Source: Rhodobacter flavimaris (GTDB lineage: Bacteria > Pseudomonadota > Alphaproteobacteria > Rhodobacterales > Rhodobacteraceae). From it: 64,000 nucleotides of DNA. The stretch covers positions 161,905 to 225,904 of the forward strand of contig NZ_JAJUOS010000006.1 in the NCBI RefSeq assembly GCF_021378075.1. Reading direction: 5' to 3'. A model generated the notes under the pieces. That model saw only the letters and a list, made by a program, of their open reading frames with translations, was not told the DNA's origin and searched no databases. A program made the translations under genes and the position numbers. Shown here piece by piece: positions 62,050 through 64,000 of the stretch; the stretch's first letter is position 1, and the number at the start of each line of letters is the position of its first letter.

Positions 62050-63840
62050 TTACTTGGCCAGAACGTATCTGCCCGGCGCGTCCTCGATGACCTTCAGGCC
62101 GCCCTTGCCGGGACGCCGCGCCGGAACACGCTCATCCTCGTCATGGGCGTCGATCCATTTCGCCCATGCGGGCCACCACGAACCCGAATGCTGCGTCGCA
62201 CCCGCGAGCCAGTCCTCGGGCTTTTCGGGATAGTCGTCGCGGGTCCAGTAGCCGTATTTCGGGCGATCCGCAGGCGGGTTGATCACCCCCGCGATATGGC
62301 CCGATCCGCCCAACACGAAGGTCACATCGCCGCCCAGAAGCTGCGTCGTGGGGTAGATCGAGGTCCAAGGCGCGATGTGATCCTCTTTCGTGGCCAGCAC
62401 GAAGAAGGGCACCTCGATCTTGCCAAGGTCGATGGGCGTGCCATCCAGCGTCAGGTAGCCCGGCTGGCGCAGCCCGTTCTCGATATAGACCTTCTCGAGA
62501 TACCACAGCAGCATGGCCGCCGGCAGGCGCGTGCTGTCGGCATTCCAGTACAGCAGGTCGAAGGCCGGGGGCTTTTGCCCCATCAGGTAGTTCATGACGT
62601 GGAACGACCAGACCAGATCGTTCTCGCGGATCATCGAGAACATGTCCTGAAGGTGGTAGTTCTCAAGATAGCCATGCTCAGCCATATGGGTGCGCAGCGC
62701 CGCCAGCCGGTCGCGATCGATGAACACGCCGACCTCGCCCACGTTGGTGAAATCGACCATCGTCGCAAGCGTCGTCGCGGTGACGATGCGCTTGTCGCCG
62801 CGCGCGGCCAGCAGTGCCAGCGTCGCTGTGACCAGGATGCCACCGATGCAGAAGCCCAGGATATCGAAGCGCTCCTCGCCGGTCGCTTTCTCCATCGCGT
62901 CCAGCGCCGCCAGCGGGCCGAGCTTCATGTAATCCTCAAAGCTCAGCTCGGCATGTTTCTCGGTCGGGTTCACCCAGGAAATCAGGAAGACGGAGTGCCC
63001 CTGTTCGAGCATATAGCGCACCATCGAATTGTCCGGGCGCATGTCGAAGATGTAGTATTTGTTGATCCACGGCGGCACGAAGAGCAGCGGGCGCTTGTGC
63101 TGCGTCTTGGTCAGCGGCTCGTAATGGATCAGTTGCATCAGGTCGTTTTCATAAACGACCTTGCCAGGCGTCACCGCCAGATCCTTGCCAACCACGAAGG
63201 CCGAGGCATCGTTGGTGTTGATATCAAGCCGCCCCTCGCCGCGCTCAAGATCCTCCACCAGATTGCGGAACCCGTCGAGCAGGCTGCGCCCCTCGGTTTC
63301 CAGCAGGCGCTCACGCGCGGCGGGGTTGAGCATCAGGAAGTTGCTGGGCGAAAGCGCGCTGAGCAGCTGGCGCGTGTAGAACCGCACCCGCAGGCTGTCC
63401 TTCGTGCCTTGCGGCAGGACGGACAGGAACTCTTCCGTCGCGCGCTCAAGTGCGAGGTGGCTGTCGCGCAGGCCGCGCGTCACCGGATCGGCGTTCCAGC
63501 GCCGGTCGCGAAATCGCTTGTCGCTGACCTTGCCACCCTCGCCGGTCCAGGCATCCTGCCATGCCTTGGCCCAGTCGAGCCAGAAACGCTGCGCCAGTTC
63601 GACCGATTCAAGCGGGCGCTCGAAGAAGGTCGGCAGCGCGCGCATATAGGCCTCGACCACGCTGCGGTAATCGACGATCGAGAAATCCTGCCCCGAGATT
63701 TTCGCCGATGCCGCCTCTTGCGAGCGTTTCGTGACTGCCTGTAACCGCGTCATCAGGTCCAGGAATTCCGCGCCCTGCCGCGCGATGGTCTCGGTCGAAA
63801 CCGAGCTGCTGGGAGGGACTGTGTCTTGCTGTTCGGACAT
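62050..63840 (-). CDS. phaC: Class I poly(3-hydroxyalkanoate) synthase
   Basis: This 596-residue cytoplasmic enzyme polymerises hydroxyacyl-CoA. It has the lipase-like box GFCIGG with the catalytic Cys, and the N-terminal class I domain (LDWAKAWQDAWTG). VPPWINKYYIFDMRPDNSMVRYMLEQGHSVFLISW, SFHVMNYLMG and the catalytic His in GGSGHIAGVINPPADRPKYGYW complete it. The ATG at 63840 has GAGGAA upstream. Length is normal for class I PhaC. Confidence 0.94.
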   Translation of the reverse strand: MSEQQDTVPPSSSVSTETIARQGAEFLDLMTRLQAVTKRSQEAASAKISGQDFSIVDYRSVVEAYMRALPTFFERPLESVELAQRFWLDWAKAWQDAWTGEGGKVSDKRFRDRRWNADPVTRGLRDSHLALERATEEFLSVLPQGTKDSLRVRFYTRQLLSALSPSNFLMLNPAARERLLETEGRSLLDGFRNLVEDLERGEGRLDINTNDASAFVVGKDLAVTPGKVVYENDLMQLIHYEPLTKTQHKRPLLFVPPWINKYYIFDMRPDNSMVRYMLEQGHSVFLISWVNPTEKHAELSFEDYMKLGPLAALDAMEKATGEERFDILGFCIGGILVTATLALLAARGDKRIVTATTLATMVDFTNVGEVGVFIDRDRLAALRTHMAEHGYLENYHLQDMFSMIRENDLVWSFHVMNYLMGQKPPAFDLLYWNADSTRLPAAMLLWYLEKVYIENGLRQPGYLTLDGTPIDLGKIEVPFFVLATKEDHIAPWTSIYPTTQLLGGDVTFVLGGSGHIAGVINPPADRPKYGYWTRDDYPEKPEDWLAGATQHSGSWWPAWAKWIDAHDEDERVPARRPGKGGLKVIEDAPGRYVLAK

Positions 63841-63866
63841 ATGGAATTCCTCCTCGATTTTACCCG

Positions 63867-64000
<134 letters not shown>

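Overview
The window is about 64 kb of GC-rich chromosomal or large-replicon DNA from an alphaproteobacterium. It is most likely a Rhodobacterales (Rhodobacteraceae-type) organism, judged from protein character, a nirSECF(DL)GHJN-type order with fused NirDL, a norCBQDEF operon, an NNR/DNR-type regulator, class I PHA synthase and ETF-QO. I see no tRNA, rRNA, CRISPR array, insertion sequence or attachment site.

Layout. 1-3716: a long-chain acyl-CoA synthetase (cut by the window edge) and an ABC exporter. 3859-10488: a self-contained two-component locus. A QseBC/PmrAB-like pair (8498-10488, plus strand) faces a small periplasmic PepSY protein and, further on, a four-gene minus-strand operon: a secreted Asp/His-rich protein, a DUF2271 protein, a PepSY membrane domain fused to a flavodoxin/NAD(P)H reductase, and an ApbE flavin transferase. 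The two promoter regions share an unusual 49-bp operator with identical geometry (7936-7984 and 8402-8450). I read this as an extracytoplasmic, FMN-based electron-transfer system. 10485-17032: a TRAP-TAXI transporter operon carrying its own DctBD-like two-component pair. 17207-18076: a BASS-family transporter.

18197-50533 is a 32-kb denitrification island. The nitrous oxide reductase part (19405-29682) has the clade II (atypical) composition: Sec-type NosZ, two dihaem cytochromes c, NosB, NosD, NosG, NosH, NosF, NosL and NosY, with no NosR. It is bracketed by copper-delivery proteins (Sco and TlpA-like on one side, PCu(A)C on the other). Next to it sits a ubiE-menA pair (demethylmenaquinone methyltransferase and DHNA prenyltransferase) with its own NNR-type box. 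This suggests a dedicated menaquinol supply for NosGH. The nir part (32139-43487) encodes haem d1 biosynthesis and NirN (nirE,C,F,DL,G,H,J,N), a cupredoxin, a NapC/NirT tetrahaem protein fused to an ethylbenzene-dehydrogenase-like haem domain, and cytochrome cd1 nitrite reductase NirS. Then come nnrS, norCBQDEF and the convergent NNR/DNR regulator gene. Six good TTGA-N6-T(T/C)AA boxes and one degenerate box tie these units together.

51389-64000: an unrecognised Pro/Ala-rich protein, a P1B-type metal ATPase with a TPCP motif, a type I secretion pair with an RTX substrate, DUF2270, a D-2-hydroxyacid dehydrogenase, a second acyl-CoA synthetase, PHA synthase, and the C-terminal end of ETF-ubiquinone oxidoreductase at the right edge.

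Together the island encodes nitrite to NO to N2O to N2. Electrons probably enter through NirT-like, cupredoxin and cytochrome carriers for NirS, and through NosGH plus the dihaem cytochromes for NosZ. The nitrate reductase step is not in the window.
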